Part shown: positions 16,898 to 25,729 of the stretch, piece after piece
Position numbering within the stretch: the first letter of the stretch is position 1
Layout: each line of letters opens with the position of its first letter
From: Candidatus Desulfatibia profunda
Lineage (GTDB): Bacteria > Desulfobacterota > Desulfobacteria > Desulfobacterales > UBA11574
Assembly (NCBI GenBank): GCA_014382665.1
Contig: JACNJH010000099.1
Location: 1 to 46,097, forward strand
Direction: 5' to 3'
Length of the DNA stretch: 46,097 nucleotides
Notes under the pieces: model-generated
What the model saw: the letters and a program-made list of their open reading frames with translations, nothing else
Databases searched by the model: none
What the model was told of the DNA's origin: nothing
Program-made: the position numbers and the translations under genes

Positions 16898-18667
16898 TTA
16901 TTTCGGCTTTTCCTGATTCGACCTTTCTTTTACCTGTTCGACCGCCGCATTTTTAAGTTCATACAGTATGTCCGTGACACTTACGCCTTGGGGACAACGC
17001 TCCTGGCACTGGTAACAGGTCAGACAGTACCACAGCATATTTGAACCCAGGGCCAAATCCTTTAAGCCCAGTCCGCAGGAGTGCATGATCTGATGCGGCA
17101 AAAGCCCCAGTGCTGCCCGGGGATTGTCGTAGCTGGCGACGACCGGGCATACCGTGCTGCAGGTTTCACAACCAAAGCAAGCCAGGAAGGTGTCTGCCTG
17201 ATCCGACCGGCTCAAACCGGCTTTGAACCCCGGATCAATACCGGACAGTGATAAGATCTTGTCCTGTATTTTCATGAGCTCACATGTATCGGCAATCGCT
17301 TCCCGGGCCTGATCCAGCGGTTTTTGGTAAGTGTCCTTATCGGCATCTTCTTTCATCAGGCCGCGATAAAAGGACAGGGGAGACAACGCAAAAAATTCCG
17401 GATAACCCTTTTGCAGGAGCGACTCTCTAACATTAAACCACAAGTCCTGCAAGTTAATGCCGGCCGGGCAGGCTACCGTACAGCGACTACAGTTAGTACA
17501 AAGATAGACGCCTTCCTGAATGTGCCTGAGTTCGTCCGCACTCAGCGGTTTGCCTGCCGCCAGATATTTTATCGACAAAATCTTTTCAGAAGGAAGAATG
17601 TTGGTATTGGGAAAATGCTCAAAAAATACCGCCGCCGAGCAGTTCAGGGTGCAGGTGCAGCAGTGGGTGCAGGCGTCCAGCTCCATAATCTGCCGGGTGG
17701 CAATGTTGGCGGGGTCTGATTTCCCTTTCTGCATAACTGCATTGGCAAGCAGGCTCAATGGGCTGGCAAAGATATGAAACATCTTACTCAAAGGCAGATA
17801 GGCCAGGCCGATAAAACACGCCAGGAAATGAATATACCAAAGTATGGTGGCACTTTGCGCCCGATCCAGCGCCAAAGCGATCGGTTTTGAAATTTTAGCA
17901 ACCGCATAACCTGCAAAGGCCCACTGAGGTCGTGAATGGCAGTCCATACAACTCTCCTCGTGGATCTCCTGGCCCTGAGACAAAACGTCCTCATCAAAGG
18001 GGGCCTTTACATTCGGGGAGACCACTCCAAAATACTCGGCCCAGTAGCTTTCCAGGGCCTCAATGGCCGCTTCATCATCCAGACCGGCATAATCTTCCAT
18101 CATGATCTGAAATTCGGTGTAAGAAGTGATTTTCGCGCCTTCCAGCAGAACTCCTGAAATCATGATCACTGCCAGAATAATGATCGCATAGTAATCCATG
18201 GCATTGGTTTCCAGACGGGGCACCTTTAAAATAAAGCGCCTGTAAACGGCAATGGCGACTCCCAGGATGACCATAGCGCCGAACAGATCCCTTAAAAACA
18301 TAAACGGGTTGATTGTTGAATAATAATCCGTAAAAAGTGCGGAACTAACGAAATTATCGAGGGCATGCATCAGAAGAAGCAGTATAAAACCGATATATAT
18401 ACAGATGTGCATAAGCCATCTGAGAAAATCCTGCCGCAATATCTTAATCTGCAAAATGACATCGAGTACAAAAACCTTTATCAGCGTTGCTATTTTTGCG
18501 CTGAACACGCTCGCAGCAATCCCTTTAATGGCTGCGGAAATCCGTACCGAGGTGGGAATTTTTTCGGCTTCTATGCCAATGCTGTAGCGAAACCAGGTTG
18601 ATGTTTTATAGACCAGACCCAATCCGAAAACTGCCAAGGCAACATACAACGAAACAGTGAAAAACAT
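16898..18667 (-). CDS. Membrane cytochrome b (NarI/HdrE-like) with c-heme motif fused to two HdrC domains
   Basis: The 589-residue product begins with five predicted membrane helices (about 3-20, 84-101, 126-143, 158-176, 276-295). His residues at 87, 101, 280 and 298 could ligate two b hemes. The loop between helices 4 and 5 (about 180-272) contains CMDCH at 240-244, a c-type heme site that implies this loop faces the periplasm. The C-terminal half carries four ferredoxin-type cysteine groups: CTHCCTCTLNC (333-343), CTNCSRCTVACP (390-401), CFGCETCSTVCP (497-508) and CLTCYQCQERCP (548-559), equal to two HdrC domains in tandem. It would connect cytoplasmic HdrB/HdrA to menaquinone and possibly to a periplasmic cytochrome. 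It is the first gene of the operon. The fusion resembles QmoC/HdrE-type subunits but carries an additional HdrC unit and a c heme. Confidence 0.88.
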   Translation of the reverse strand: MFFTVSLYVALAVFGLGLVYKTSTWFRYSIGIEAEKIPTSVRISAAIKGIAASVFSAKIATLIKVFVLDVILQIKILRQDFLRWLMHICIYIGFILLLLMHALDNFVSSALFTDYYSTINPFMFLRDLFGAMVILGVAIAVYRRFILKVPRLETNAMDYYAIIILAVIMISGVLLEGAKITSYTEFQIMMEDYAGLDDEAAIEALESYWAEYFGVVSPNVKAPFDEDVLSQGQEIHEESCMDCHSRPQWAFAGYAVAKISKPIALALDRAQSATILWYIHFLACFIGLAYLPLSKMFHIFASPLSLLANAVMQKGKSDPANIATRQIMELDACTHCCTCTLNCSAAVFFEHFPNTNILPSEKILSIKYLAAGKPLSADELRHIQEGVYLCTNCSRCTVACPAGINLQDLWFNVRESLLQKGYPEFFALSPLSFYRGLMKEDADKDTYQKPLDQAREAIADTCELMKIQDKILSLSGIDPGFKAGLSRSDQADTFLACFGCETCSTVCPVVASYDNPRAALGLLPHQIMHSCGLGLKDLALGSNMLWYCLTCYQCQERCPQGVSVTDILYELKNAAVEQVKERSNQEKPK

Positions 18668-19189
18668 AGGCTCGCTTCCCCAAATTAGTTACTCAAGTTT
18701 CATGTCCATTACCATAGTACTGCTTTCTTTCGGAAGGCGGGCTAACCCCAATATTTCCTAAAAAATATCAAGAATTGAAAAAGATAACATCGCAAACCGT
18801 AAAATTTGACATATAGGTAATGCTTTGTTTATATTCAAGAAATATTGCCGATTGCTAACTCTTACGAAAAAAACACTCTTTATCGGCAACCGCAGGAGCA
18901 TCAACAACCCCACGGGCTTCATAGCATCAAATATTGCAAATGACAAGTACGCATGAAAAAAAATCCATGCGGAAAGGTTGATCATAATGGTCATCAGTGG
19001 TAAACGGCATTCTGCTGGTTGCGGATTGCAAGTTGCAGGTTTTTAAATCCGAAATCCAAAATCTCAATTCCGAAATCCTTTGCTGCGGGTTACTCGTTAT
19101 TGGGTACCAGGTTAGGTTTCATCTAGCGCGCATTCTGGGTCAGGCATCCTGGAACATACATCATGTATCCTGAAACGTGAGGCTTGTTT
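18668..19189. other. Divergent intergenic region between the Hdr operon and the TatD-like gene
   Basis: These 522 bp must hold the promoter of the minus-strand Hdr operon and that of the plus-strand TatD-like gene, but I see no convincing -35/-10 pair. Around 19045-19078 is a low-complexity tract of the form GAAATCCAAAATC that recurs, in either orientation, in other gaps of the window. A 78-codon minus-strand frame at 18758-18994 shows no recognisable feature and is not called. Confidence 0.4.
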
Positions 19190-19996
19190 ATGAAGCTGTT
19201 TGACAGCCACTGCCATCTTGACGACCAAACCTTTGACGCCGATATCGATGCGGTTATTCAACGCATGCAGGCAGCGGGCGTTGCCGCAGCGATGATCGTC
19301 GGAACCACCCAAGAGCGTTCCATCAGAGCCGTTTCCATAGCCGAATCCTATCCGGGTTGCTATGCGTCGGTCGGCATTCATCCTCACGATGCCAAGGAGG
19401 GCAGTGAAGAAACCCTTAAATTTCTTGTCAACCTTGCCAAGAACCCCAAGGTAAGAGCTTGGGGAGAGATCGGTCTTGATTTCAACCGCATGTTCTCCCC
19501 CAGAAAAGATCAGGAAATGTGGCTGGTGCGGCAGCTTGAGATCGCCGCAGAATTGGATCTTGCGGTAATATTCCATGAACGGGACAGCAGCGGTCGCCTG
19601 ATCGAAATCCTGAAAACCTGCCATAAAACGTTTCACGCAGGGGTCATACACTGCTTCAGTGGCGAAAAAAGTGAGTTGAAACAGTATCTTGATCTTGGTC
19701 TTTATATCGGCATCACCGGTATTGTAACCATCAAAAACCGCGGCGCCGAATTGCGCAAGCTTGCCCCTCTTATCCCGGCAGACCGCATCCTGGTGGAAAC
19801 CGACGCCCCCTACCTGACGCCTGTTCCTGAAAAAAATCACACCCGGCGCAATGAACCGGCCTTTGTACGCTCGGTCCTTTTAAAACTGGCGGAGGTGCGC
19901 CGGGAAGATCCCGAGCATTTCTCGGCACAGGTATGGAAAAATACCTGCCGCTTGTTCAATATCCAAATTAACCAGCGCGTCCAGACTCTGCTTTAA
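19190..19996 (+). CDS. TatD-family metal-dependent deoxyribonuclease
   Basis: The 268-residue protein is a typical TatD/YcfH hydrolase: DSHCHLDD at the N-terminus supplies metal-binding His residues, GEIGLDFNR carries the Glu, ViHCFSG and HERD segments supply further His, and VETDAPYLTP supplies the conserved Asp. TatD enzymes cleave DNA 3'-5' and help in repair and DNA turnover. The ATG at 19190 is preceded by GTGAGG; a TTG two codons earlier is less likely. The gene faces the DUF47 gene convergently with no obvious terminator between them. Subfamily (TatD, YcfH or YjjV) is not resolved by eye. Confidence 0.92.
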   Translation: MKLFDSHCHLDDQTFDADIDAVIQRMQAAGVAAAMIVGTTQERSIRAVSIAESYPGCYASVGIHPHDAKEGSEETLKFLVNLAKNPKVRAWGEIGLDFNRMFSPRKDQEMWLVRQLEIAAELDLAVIFHERDSSGRLIEILKTCHKTFHAGVIHCFSGEKSELKQYLDLGLYIGITGIVTIKNRGAELRKLAPLIPADRILVETDAPYLTPVPEKNHTRRNEPAFVRSVLLKLAEVRREDPEHFSAQVWKNTCRLFNIQINQRVQTLL

Positions 19997-20069
19997 CATG
20001 GCTTCGGCTTTTTGTGCCATTTGAGAATAATCGAAAAAAAATGACGGTAAAAAAGAAAATTGTCTTGGG

Positions 20070-20738
20070 CTATTTTGCAATCATGGCCCGCATCACGTCT
20101 CCGGCATTTTCGGCGTGATCGGCTACGGATCCGATGATTTCAGCCAGCCTGACCATGTGAAATACGGTCACCGGGTCGGTTTTCAGATTAAAAGCTTTGC
20201 GCTTGACCATATCTTCTATTTTGTCGGCTTCGTGTTCCTGCCGGCGCAGCTTGCGGATAATCTCCTTGACGACAACGCGCTGTGACTCGGAATAACTTTT
20301 AAAGTACTCTCTGGCTGCTTTGACCATTTCACTCAGTTCATCGATTGGATCGATGACGACATCGACCAGTTGCAGGAAATCCTTTTCCAGTTCTTGCGGG
20401 ATGCCGGGATCGGTGCGATAGGATATCCAGTCGAGAACATCTTCGACTGCATCCAGCACGGAATCCTGCTCTCTTAAATAGAGGAACAGTTGAAATTTAG
20501 CGACAGGCATCACCGTCCCCATGGGAATATGGCCGCGGATGCGCCGCTTGATCGCATCGGCCTGGCTTTCCATCGCGATAATTTCCGCGCGGAAGTCTTC
20601 GAATCGTATGCAGCGGTCGGCAATGTGACACTCCACGGCCTGCTGAAATGTCCAGGCGCATTCTTTAACTTTTTCAGCATGCTCCTGCAGGCCTTCAAAT
20701 GGCGAGGTCATGAACATGGAAATAAACGGGATGCGCAT
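20070..20738 (-). CDS. DUF47 / PhoU-like phosphate transport regulator
   Basis: The 222-residue, mostly helical protein matches the DUF47 (TIGR00153-type) family, relatives of PhoU that accompany Pit phosphate permeases. Features include the acidic/His helix FEDFRAEIIAMESQADAIKRRI and the later repeat LRRQEHEADKIEDMVKRKAF, both with the E-x-x-AD pattern used for metal binding in PhoU-like proteins. The gene starts 11 nt after the stop of the pit gene, so the two form an operon and the protein probably modulates that transporter. There is no signal peptide. Confidence 0.88.
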   Translation of the reverse strand: MRIPFISMFMTSPFEGLQEHAEKVKECAWTFQQAVECHIADRCIRFEDFRAEIIAMESQADAIKRRIRGHIPMGTVMPVAKFQLFLYLREQDSVLDAVEDVLDWISYRTDPGIPQELEKDFLQLVDVVIDPIDELSEMVKAAREYFKSYSESQRVVVKEIIRKLRRQEHEADKIEDMVKRKAFNLKTDPVTVFHMVRLAEIIGSVADHAENAGDVMRAMIAK

Positions 20739-20749
20739 TAATGCCTCCT

Positions 20750-21976
20750 TTATAAAATGAATAGTTGAAGTATTTTGAAAATAAGCATGCTGGTCAGGGC
20801 CGCAACCGGTACGGTTAGAAGCCAGTATAACATAATTCTAAATACAATGCTAAAATTTACGGCTTCAATTCCACGGGCAAGGCCCACTCCCAGGACACCG
20901 CCGACGGCCGCATGGGTGGTCGAGACCGGCAGGCCCATTTTTGAGGCGACCAGGACTGTTGTAGCCGCGGCAAATTCCACCGAAAAACCGCGAGTATTGC
21001 TCAATAAGGTAATTTTTCTACCCATGGTGTCCATGACCCGATGACCTGCCATGGCAATGCCGCAGGCGATGCCGATGCCCCCAAAAACCAGGAGAAAACC
21101 GGGCACCGGCACCTTGGCGCCGACGGTACCGGTTTTAACCAGAAAATAAATTACCGCCAGGGGACCGATGGCATTGGCCACATCATTGGCGCCCTGTGCC
21201 AGGGCTACATAGCAGGCGGTTCCAACCTGGATATACTTAAAGATTGCCTCTGCGCCATCTTTCTTATTTTTAACAACATTTTTCAAAACATACATACCGG
21301 CAAATCCGGAAAAAACGGCCATAAGCGCAGCCGCGACCAGTGCTGCCCAGGATTCGAGGGCCAGGCTTGTGCCCAAAGGTGTTTTGAACAGAAAAGACAA
21401 TACAACCACAAAGACAGTTAAGCCGATAAAAAAAGGCGACAACTTCAGCGCCCAGGAAAATGGATCCTTTCGTGAAAGTACAACCAGAACGATAAACTTA
21501 AACATAACATAGGCAATGATAATACTAAAAAGAGGCGAAATGATCCAGCTCAGCACCACGGCGCCGAATTTCCCCCAGTTGATGACCGAAAATCCGCCGG
21601 CCATAATGCCAAAGCCGATCATGGCCCCGACAATCGAATGGGTGGTCGAGACCGGCAGGGCCATTAAGGTGGAAAAGCTCACCCACAGGGCCGCCGCCAG
21701 CAGGGCTGAAAGTGCGCCGATAAGGGCCATATGCGGGTCGGACAGAATCTCGGTGGAAACAATCCCTTTACGGATCGTATCGGTAACATGGGAGCCGATA
21801 AACATAGCGCCAAGAAGATTCAAAACTCCGGCAAGAAATATGGCCTGGCGGATGGTAATCGCCTTGGCGCCGACAGATGTTGCCATGGCATTGGCCACAT
21901 CATTGGCGCCGATGTTCCAGGCCATGTAGAAGCCGAAAACGTAGCCAATAATCAGTATATAGTATTCAGGGGCCAA
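20750..21976 (-). CDS. pit: PiT-family inorganic phosphate transporter
   Basis: This 408-residue membrane protein carries the two signature repeats of PiT transporters: GANDVANAMATSVGAKAIT near residue 23 and QGANDVANAIGPLAVIY near residue 260. It also has the paired PVSTTHSIVGAMIGFG and PVSTTHAAVGGVLGVG motifs. About ten hydrophobic helices are visible. It imports phosphate (or metal phosphate) using an ion gradient. It is the first gene of a two-gene operon with the DUF47 partner. I see no clear Pho-box in the 360 bp upstream. Sulfate permeases of the same superfamily are an alternative substrate class, but the DUF47 neighbour favours phosphate. Confidence 0.92.
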   Translation of the reverse strand: MAPEYYILIIGYVFGFYMAWNIGANDVANAMATSVGAKAITIRQAIFLAGVLNLLGAMFIGSHVTDTIRKGIVSTEILSDPHMALIGALSALLAAALWVSFSTLMALPVSTTHSIVGAMIGFGIMAGGFSVINWGKFGAVVLSWIISPLFSIIIAYVMFKFIVLVVLSRKDPFSWALKLSPFFIGLTVFVVVLSFLFKTPLGTSLALESWAALVAAALMAVFSGFAGMYVLKNVVKNKKDGAEAIFKYIQVGTACYVALAQGANDVANAIGPLAVIYFLVKTGTVGAKVPVPGFLLVFGGIGIACGIAMAGHRVMDTMGRKITLLSNTRGFSVEFAAATTVLVASKMGLPVSTTHAAVGGVLGVGLARGIEAVNFSIVFRIMLYWLLTVPVAALTSMLIFKILQLFIL

Positions 21977-22339
21977 AATTTTTGCTGGATTATTTTTGAA
22001 CCGTCGGCAAAACCGAAGGCAGCTAATTTTGATTTAGGGATTTTTTTAAATGCTGACTGCGATTAGCATATGCGCCCGGGGAATACAAATACAATGTTTG
22101 CAGCCGGCCGCGAAAAAAAGATGTGGATAGGAAACAACCGTATTGAAAGAAAATATATAATAATCAAAATGTTGCAAGATATTTGTTATACGTTACACGT
22201 TATTTAAGACGTCATTAAATGCTCGCTGAGTTGATTGGTAACGCGGCGTCGAAGTTGACAATCAGCCTGGTCTTCTATATTTGATAAATTAGTAAAGTCA
22301 AAGGCCAAGTTCATCACGTTCGCAAAAAGGGGGGGGAAA
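21977..22339. other. Divergent intergenic region, pit / response regulator
   Basis: This 363-bp gap separates the minus-strand pit operon from the plus-strand response-regulator gene and must contain both promoters. It is AT-rich, with a GTTATACGTTACACGTTATT stretch near 22183-22202. I see no RNA gene, strong hairpin or recognisable operator. A very G-rich ribosome-binding site (AAGGGGGGGG, 22327-22336) immediately precedes the response-regulator ATG. Confidence 0.4.
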
Positions 22340-22957
22340 ATGAAAACAATCCTGCATCTGGATGACAGCATTATCGCCTTAAAGCTTGTTGAGAAGGCCT
22401 TGAGCGGGTTTGCCCGTTTGATCTCGGTAACCACCATTGCGGACGCTTTAACAGCCATGGCGAAACATGATATTGATTGTTTTTTGATTGATAACGTTTT
22501 GGCGGACGGCAATGGGTTGGATTTTGCCAAAGCAATCCGCAGCAAAGAAAAACATCATAACACCCCGATTTTATTGATAACCGCAGGCTTATCAGAAAAT
22601 GTTGCTTATCATTCCATGAAAGCCGGCATCAATCAGTGCGTATCCAAACCGGTTCAGCCGGCCACGATAAAACACATTATCGCCCAACAAATAGCCAAAC
22701 CAATCATACAAAAAATTGAAAGAACAAGAATCGACGCCTGCGGCGTTCGCTGGGAAAGTTTAAATCAGGTTTTTGAGTATTCCCTGGATACCGGCCAATT
22801 GGTGCAAGGTTATAATTCCGAGGAAACCCGTGAAAAGATGCGAACCGTGCTGAAAGCGAAGATTGCCGACGACATAAAGAACTTTGAAGGCGTCACCAAC
22901 GTTCAAATCGTCAATTACCTGTTGGAAATTATGGGAGGACCGCCTGACGATCTTTGA
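22340..22957 (+). CDS. Single-receiver response regulator with uncharacterised C-terminal region
   Basis: Residues 1-120 form a receiver domain with D8/D9, a phospho-acceptor at D51 in FLIDNVLADGNG, and the conserved lysine in VSKPVQPA near 112. The remaining 85 residues (RTRIDACGVRWESLNQVFEY onward) match no output domain I recognise; they are predicted helical and contain no helix-turn-helix signature. The ATG follows a very strong AAGGGGGGGG site. No kinase is adjacent; the hybrid kinase at 2432-4384 is far away. Its last codons overlap the start of an aldehyde ferredoxin oxidoreductase remnant in another frame, so the C-terminus may have been shaped by the insertion or deletion that created that junction. 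Confidence 0.8.
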   Translation: MKTILHLDDSIIALKLVEKALSGFARLISVTTIADALTAMAKHDIDCFLIDNVLADGNGLDFAKAIRSKEKHHNTPILLITAGLSENVAYHSMKAGINQCVSKPVQPATIKHIIAQQIAKPIIQKIERTRIDACGVRWESLNQVFEYSLDTGQLVQGYNSEETREKMRTVLKAKIADDIKNFEGVTNVQIVNYLLEIMGGPPDDL

Positions 22958-23249
22958 TGCCCTGATCCTGTGCCGGTTTTATCGAGATCTTTACCAGTGG
23001 GAGGAACTGGCGGTCATGATTCAAGCCGCAACAGGCATGGACCTTGACAGGGAAAACATGCGAGCCGTTGCCGCCGTGATTACGGATAATACCCGGCGCT
23101 TTAATTTAAGGGAAGGCCTGACGCCTGAAGATGATCGTCTTCCCGGGCGTTTTTTCCGCGAAGCTTTACCTGAAACCGGCAAAATTATTACCGAAAAACA
23201 AATGCAGCAGCTTATCAACGATTATTATGGAGTCGCTTTGCTCCGCTAA
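22935..23249 (+). pseudogene. Remnant of tungsten aldehyde:ferredoxin oxidoreductase (C-terminal end only)
   Basis: The last ~104 codons match the C-terminal end of AOR-family enzymes: EDRLTIFDALILCRFYRD, then WEELAVMIQAATGMDL, FNLREGLTPEDDRLPGRFF and the closing QLINDYYGVALLR. Whole AOR proteins are about 600 residues; everything upstream, including the N-terminal pterin and the cubane-cluster regions, is missing. The homologous part begins abruptly inside the last codons of the response-regulator gene, in a different frame. There is no start codon with a good ribosome-binding site. It is a truncated relic left by a deletion or rearrangement. Confidence 0.8.
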
Positions 23250-23303
23250 ATTTATATATAATTTACAGAATTCCTAAACTTTAGCTCACTTTAGCTCACT
23301 TCA

Positions 23304-23324
23304 AACTTAAGGCACTCTTAAGTT
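23304..23324. terminator. Short hairpin after the AOR remnant
   Basis: Arms AACTTAAG (23304-23311) and CTTAAGTT (23317-23324) form an 8-bp stem with a 5-nt loop, followed by ATTTTGCCTTTT. It may terminate plus-strand transcription, but the stem is AT-rich and the U-tract interrupted. Just upstream is a short direct repeat, TTTAGCTCAC, twice in tandem (23280-23300). Confidence 0.3.
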
Positions 23325-23404
23325 ATTTTGCCTTTTAAAAAACACCATCCAACCTTAACCAATAAAGAGCATTGTTAAAGTACGGGGTGCGAAACTTGTA
23401 AAGC

Positions 23405-24595
23405 CTATTTGGCCATGAGATGCTTAACCGCCCCTTCCAGGCCGTCCAGCGTAAGTTCAAACATGGGGAAAATCTGGCGGATCGTGACGATGGTGCGGGT
23501 GTAATTCCACATCTGCGAGGGTATGGGATTCAGCCAGACGCAATGGGGAAAGCTTTGCGCCAAAAATTTCAGTTGCTCGATGCCGGGCCTGCCGCTGCGT
23601 TCATCCACATAAATCGACCCGTCCGCAGCCGTGAGTTCATAGGGAGCCATGCTGGCATCCCCCACCATGATCAGGCGGGTTCCAGGATCTTTTGCTGCAA
23701 AATCCCTTACCTTTTGAGGCTTATGGGTTCTGGTTGGATCCTTCCAGAGGACGTCATAAACGGTGTTGTGGAAATAATAGGTTTTCAGATCCTTGAATTG
23801 GGCCCGGGCATAATCAAAAAGGGTTTGAACAACCGGGATGAAAGGATCCATGGACCATCCGCCGTTGTCGATGGCCAGAATCACCTTGAGGCGGTCTTTT
23901 AAACTTCTTGAAAAAACAATTTCGATTTCTCCCGCGTTTTTCATGGTCTGGTAAACGGTTTTATCGATGTTTACCTGATCCATGGGACCGGCAGGGATCA
24001 GGTTGCGAAGCCTTTTTAAGGCCTCACCGATCATGTTTTGAGTAAGGAGACCGCTGCGGGAATAATCCCTGTATCTTCTTTCCAGGGCGACTTTGACGGC
24101 GGACTTGTCGCGGGAAACACCGCCTACGCGCATTCCATTAGGATGATGCCCGGAATGGCCCACCGGAGACATTCCGCCGGTACCGATCCAGGTCCTGCCC
24201 CCGTAATGGCGTCCTCTCTGATCTTGAAGGCGCGCCTTAAAGTATTCGAGCAGCTCCGCCGGCGTCAGTTTGATAAGCTCCGACTCATCGATGTCAAGGG
24301 CATCGGCAAGGGTCTGGGGATCTTGCAGCCATTCATCCAGCATGGCCCTGGCAACCTCGTCAAGATCAATCCCATCATATTCGGGCCAGTCAGCCCCTTC
24401 GAAGCGCTGGGCGAAAACCCGGTCATAAAGATCAAAATAGCGCTCGCTTTTGACAAGAATCGCCCGGGCGGAGGTGTAGAAATCGTCCACGCAATCGATC
24501 AGCCCCATATTCAGCGCTTTTTGCAGGATCAGAAACGACGTCGGGCTGACCGGTATTCCGGCGGTCTTTAAATTGTAGAAAAAATCGATGAACAT
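23405..24595 (-). CDS. VWA-domain (CoxE-like) protein, partner of MoxR ATPase
   Basis: The 396-residue protein has the CoxE/VWA plan: an N-terminal helical part (FYNLKTAGIPVSPTSFLILQKAL), a central basic linker with GGRTWIGTGGMSPVGHSG, and a C-terminal von Willebrand-like fold. The MIDAS motif is unusual, AIDNGGWSMDP rather than DxSxS, though the later Asp in MVGDASMAPYE is kept. Such proteins work with MoxR-type AAA+ ATPases to insert metals into, or activate, enzymes. The ATPase gene is upstream in the same direction, 184 bp away across a palindromic element. The enzyme they serve is unknown. Cytoplasmic; no membrane segment. Confidence 0.82.
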   Translation of the reverse strand: MFIDFFYNLKTAGIPVSPTSFLILQKALNMGLIDCVDDFYTSARAILVKSERYFDLYDRVFAQRFEGADWPEYDGIDLDEVARAMLDEWLQDPQTLADALDIDESELIKLTPAELLEYFKARLQDQRGRHYGGRTWIGTGGMSPVGHSGHHPNGMRVGGVSRDKSAVKVALERRYRDYSRSGLLTQNMIGEALKRLRNLIPAGPMDQVNIDKTVYQTMKNAGEIEIVFSRSLKDRLKVILAIDNGGWSMDPFIPVVQTLFDYARAQFKDLKTYYFHNTVYDVLWKDPTRTHKPQKVRDFAAKDPGTRLIMVGDASMAPYELTAADGSIYVDERSGRPGIEQLKFLAQSFPHCVWLNPIPSQMWNYTRTIVTIRQIFPMFELTLDGLEGAVKHLMAK

Positions 24596-24638
24596 CTTTC
24601 AAACATCCTGCCCTGAGTCTGCTTATCTTCACCGCAGA

Positions 24639-24747
24639 GCCGCAAAGAACGCAGAGATAAAATTTTTTCTTTGCAAAATTATATCTTTTGGCTTTCCGCC
24701 AATAGGGCTGAAAGCCAAAGAACTAAAACCTTTGCGGTCTTTGCGCC
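24639..24747. repeat. Nested inverted-repeat element between moxR and the VWA gene
   Basis: Outer imperfect arms (GCCGCAAAGAACGCAGAG near 24639-24656, and the reverse complement of GGCGCAAAGACCGCAAAG near 24730-24747) enclose an inner perfect 10-bp stem, TTTGGCTTTC (24688-24697) with GAAAGCCAAA (24711-24720). The unit is about 110 bp and non-coding. It may be a miniature mobile palindrome or a processing site within the operon transcript. Confidence 0.4.
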
Positions 24748-24779
24748 TTTAGCGAAGCGCGCGGCAAAAACTAACCCGG

Positions 24780-25634
24780 TTAGAAGAGTCTGCGGCTGCC
24801 GGTAGCCTCCAAGGCCCTCTCATAATCCTGGCTCTTTTTAAACACAACGCCCAGAAAGGGGAGGTCGCCTTTCCCCAGCCTTTTGGGTTTAAAGTCCGGA
24901 TCGGTTTTCAGAGCCCGGATCCAGTTGAGCAGCTCCCGGGTTGCCGGTTTCTTTTCAACGGCATCAATTTTTCTTAAGTTGTAAAACGTTGTAACGGCGT
25001 GTTCCATCAGGTTCGAATCGATATCCGGAAAGTGAACCGCCACGATCTTGCGCATCATTTTGGGATCCGGAAAGGCAATGTGATGGAAATTGCATCTGCC
25101 CAGAAACGGATCCGACAGGTCTTTCTTGGCATTGGAAGTAATCACGATGACCGGACGATGCCTGGTCCGAATGGTCCTGTCAATCTCGATGATGTCAAAC
25201 TCCATCTGGTCCAGGACATCCAGCATGTCATCCTGGAAATCGGTGTCGGCCTTGTCGATCTCGTCGATCAAAAGAACGGTCCTTGTTTCCGATGTAAAGG
25301 CCTGGCCGATTTTCCCCATTTTGATATACTCTTCAATATTGCTGACATCCCGGCTGGAATCACCGAAACGGCTGTCGTTCAGACGCGTCAGGGTGTCATA
25401 CTGATACAGCGCTTCAATCAGCTTCATGCTGGATTTTACATTCAGCACGATCAGGGGCATCCGCAAATTCTCGGCGATGGCATGCGCCAGCATGGTTTTG
25501 CCGGTACCCGGCTCACCTTTTAGAAGCAGCGGCATTTCAAGGGCCATGGAGACATTCACGATGCTGGCCAGTTCATCATCGAGAACGTACCGGGTGGCCC
25601 CGATAAATTTTTGATTGATAGCCTTGTCGTCCAT
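24780..25634 (-). CDS. MoxR-family AAA+ ATPase
   Basis: This 284-residue AAA+ protein has Walker A GEPGTGKT (about 42-49), Walker B VLLIDEIDKAD (about 119-129), sensor-1 VIVITSNAKKDLSDPFLGRC with the arginine finger region, and the KKPATRELLNWIRAL lid typical of MoxR/CoxD ATPases. MoxR ATPases act as chaperones that remodel metalloenzymes together with a VWA partner, here the downstream gene. The ATG at 25634 has GAGG six bases upstream; an ATG four codons earlier is less well placed. Start and context support a two-gene operon. Confidence 0.9.
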   Translation of the reverse strand: MDDKAINQKFIGATRYVLDDELASIVNVSMALEMPLLLKGEPGTGKTMLAHAIAENLRMPLIVLNVKSSMKLIEALYQYDTLTRLNDSRFGDSSRDVSNIEEYIKMGKIGQAFTSETRTVLLIDEIDKADTDFQDDMLDVLDQMEFDIIEIDRTIRTRHRPVIVITSNAKKDLSDPFLGRCNFHHIAFPDPKMMRKIVAVHFPDIDSNLMEHAVTTFYNLRKIDAVEKKPATRELLNWIRALKTDPDFKPKRLGKGDLPFLGVVFKKSQDYERALEATGSRRLF

Positions 25635-25729
25635 GAAAAACCTCATAAAAGATATTTATGTCATAAAAATAATTTGTAACTAATCACGCGCGAAGCACCC
25701 GACGAGGGAAAAACACAAAATCCGGCAAA

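Noticed and set aside
9541-18667. Operon as QmoABC or a classical methanogen MvhADG-HdrABC
   Set aside because: No aprAB neighbours, no hydrogenase subunits, and the domain fusions differ from both.
18758-18994. 78-codon minus-strand frame before the Hdr operon
   Set aside because: No recognisable domain, no clear ribosome-binding site and hydrophobic low-complexity composition.
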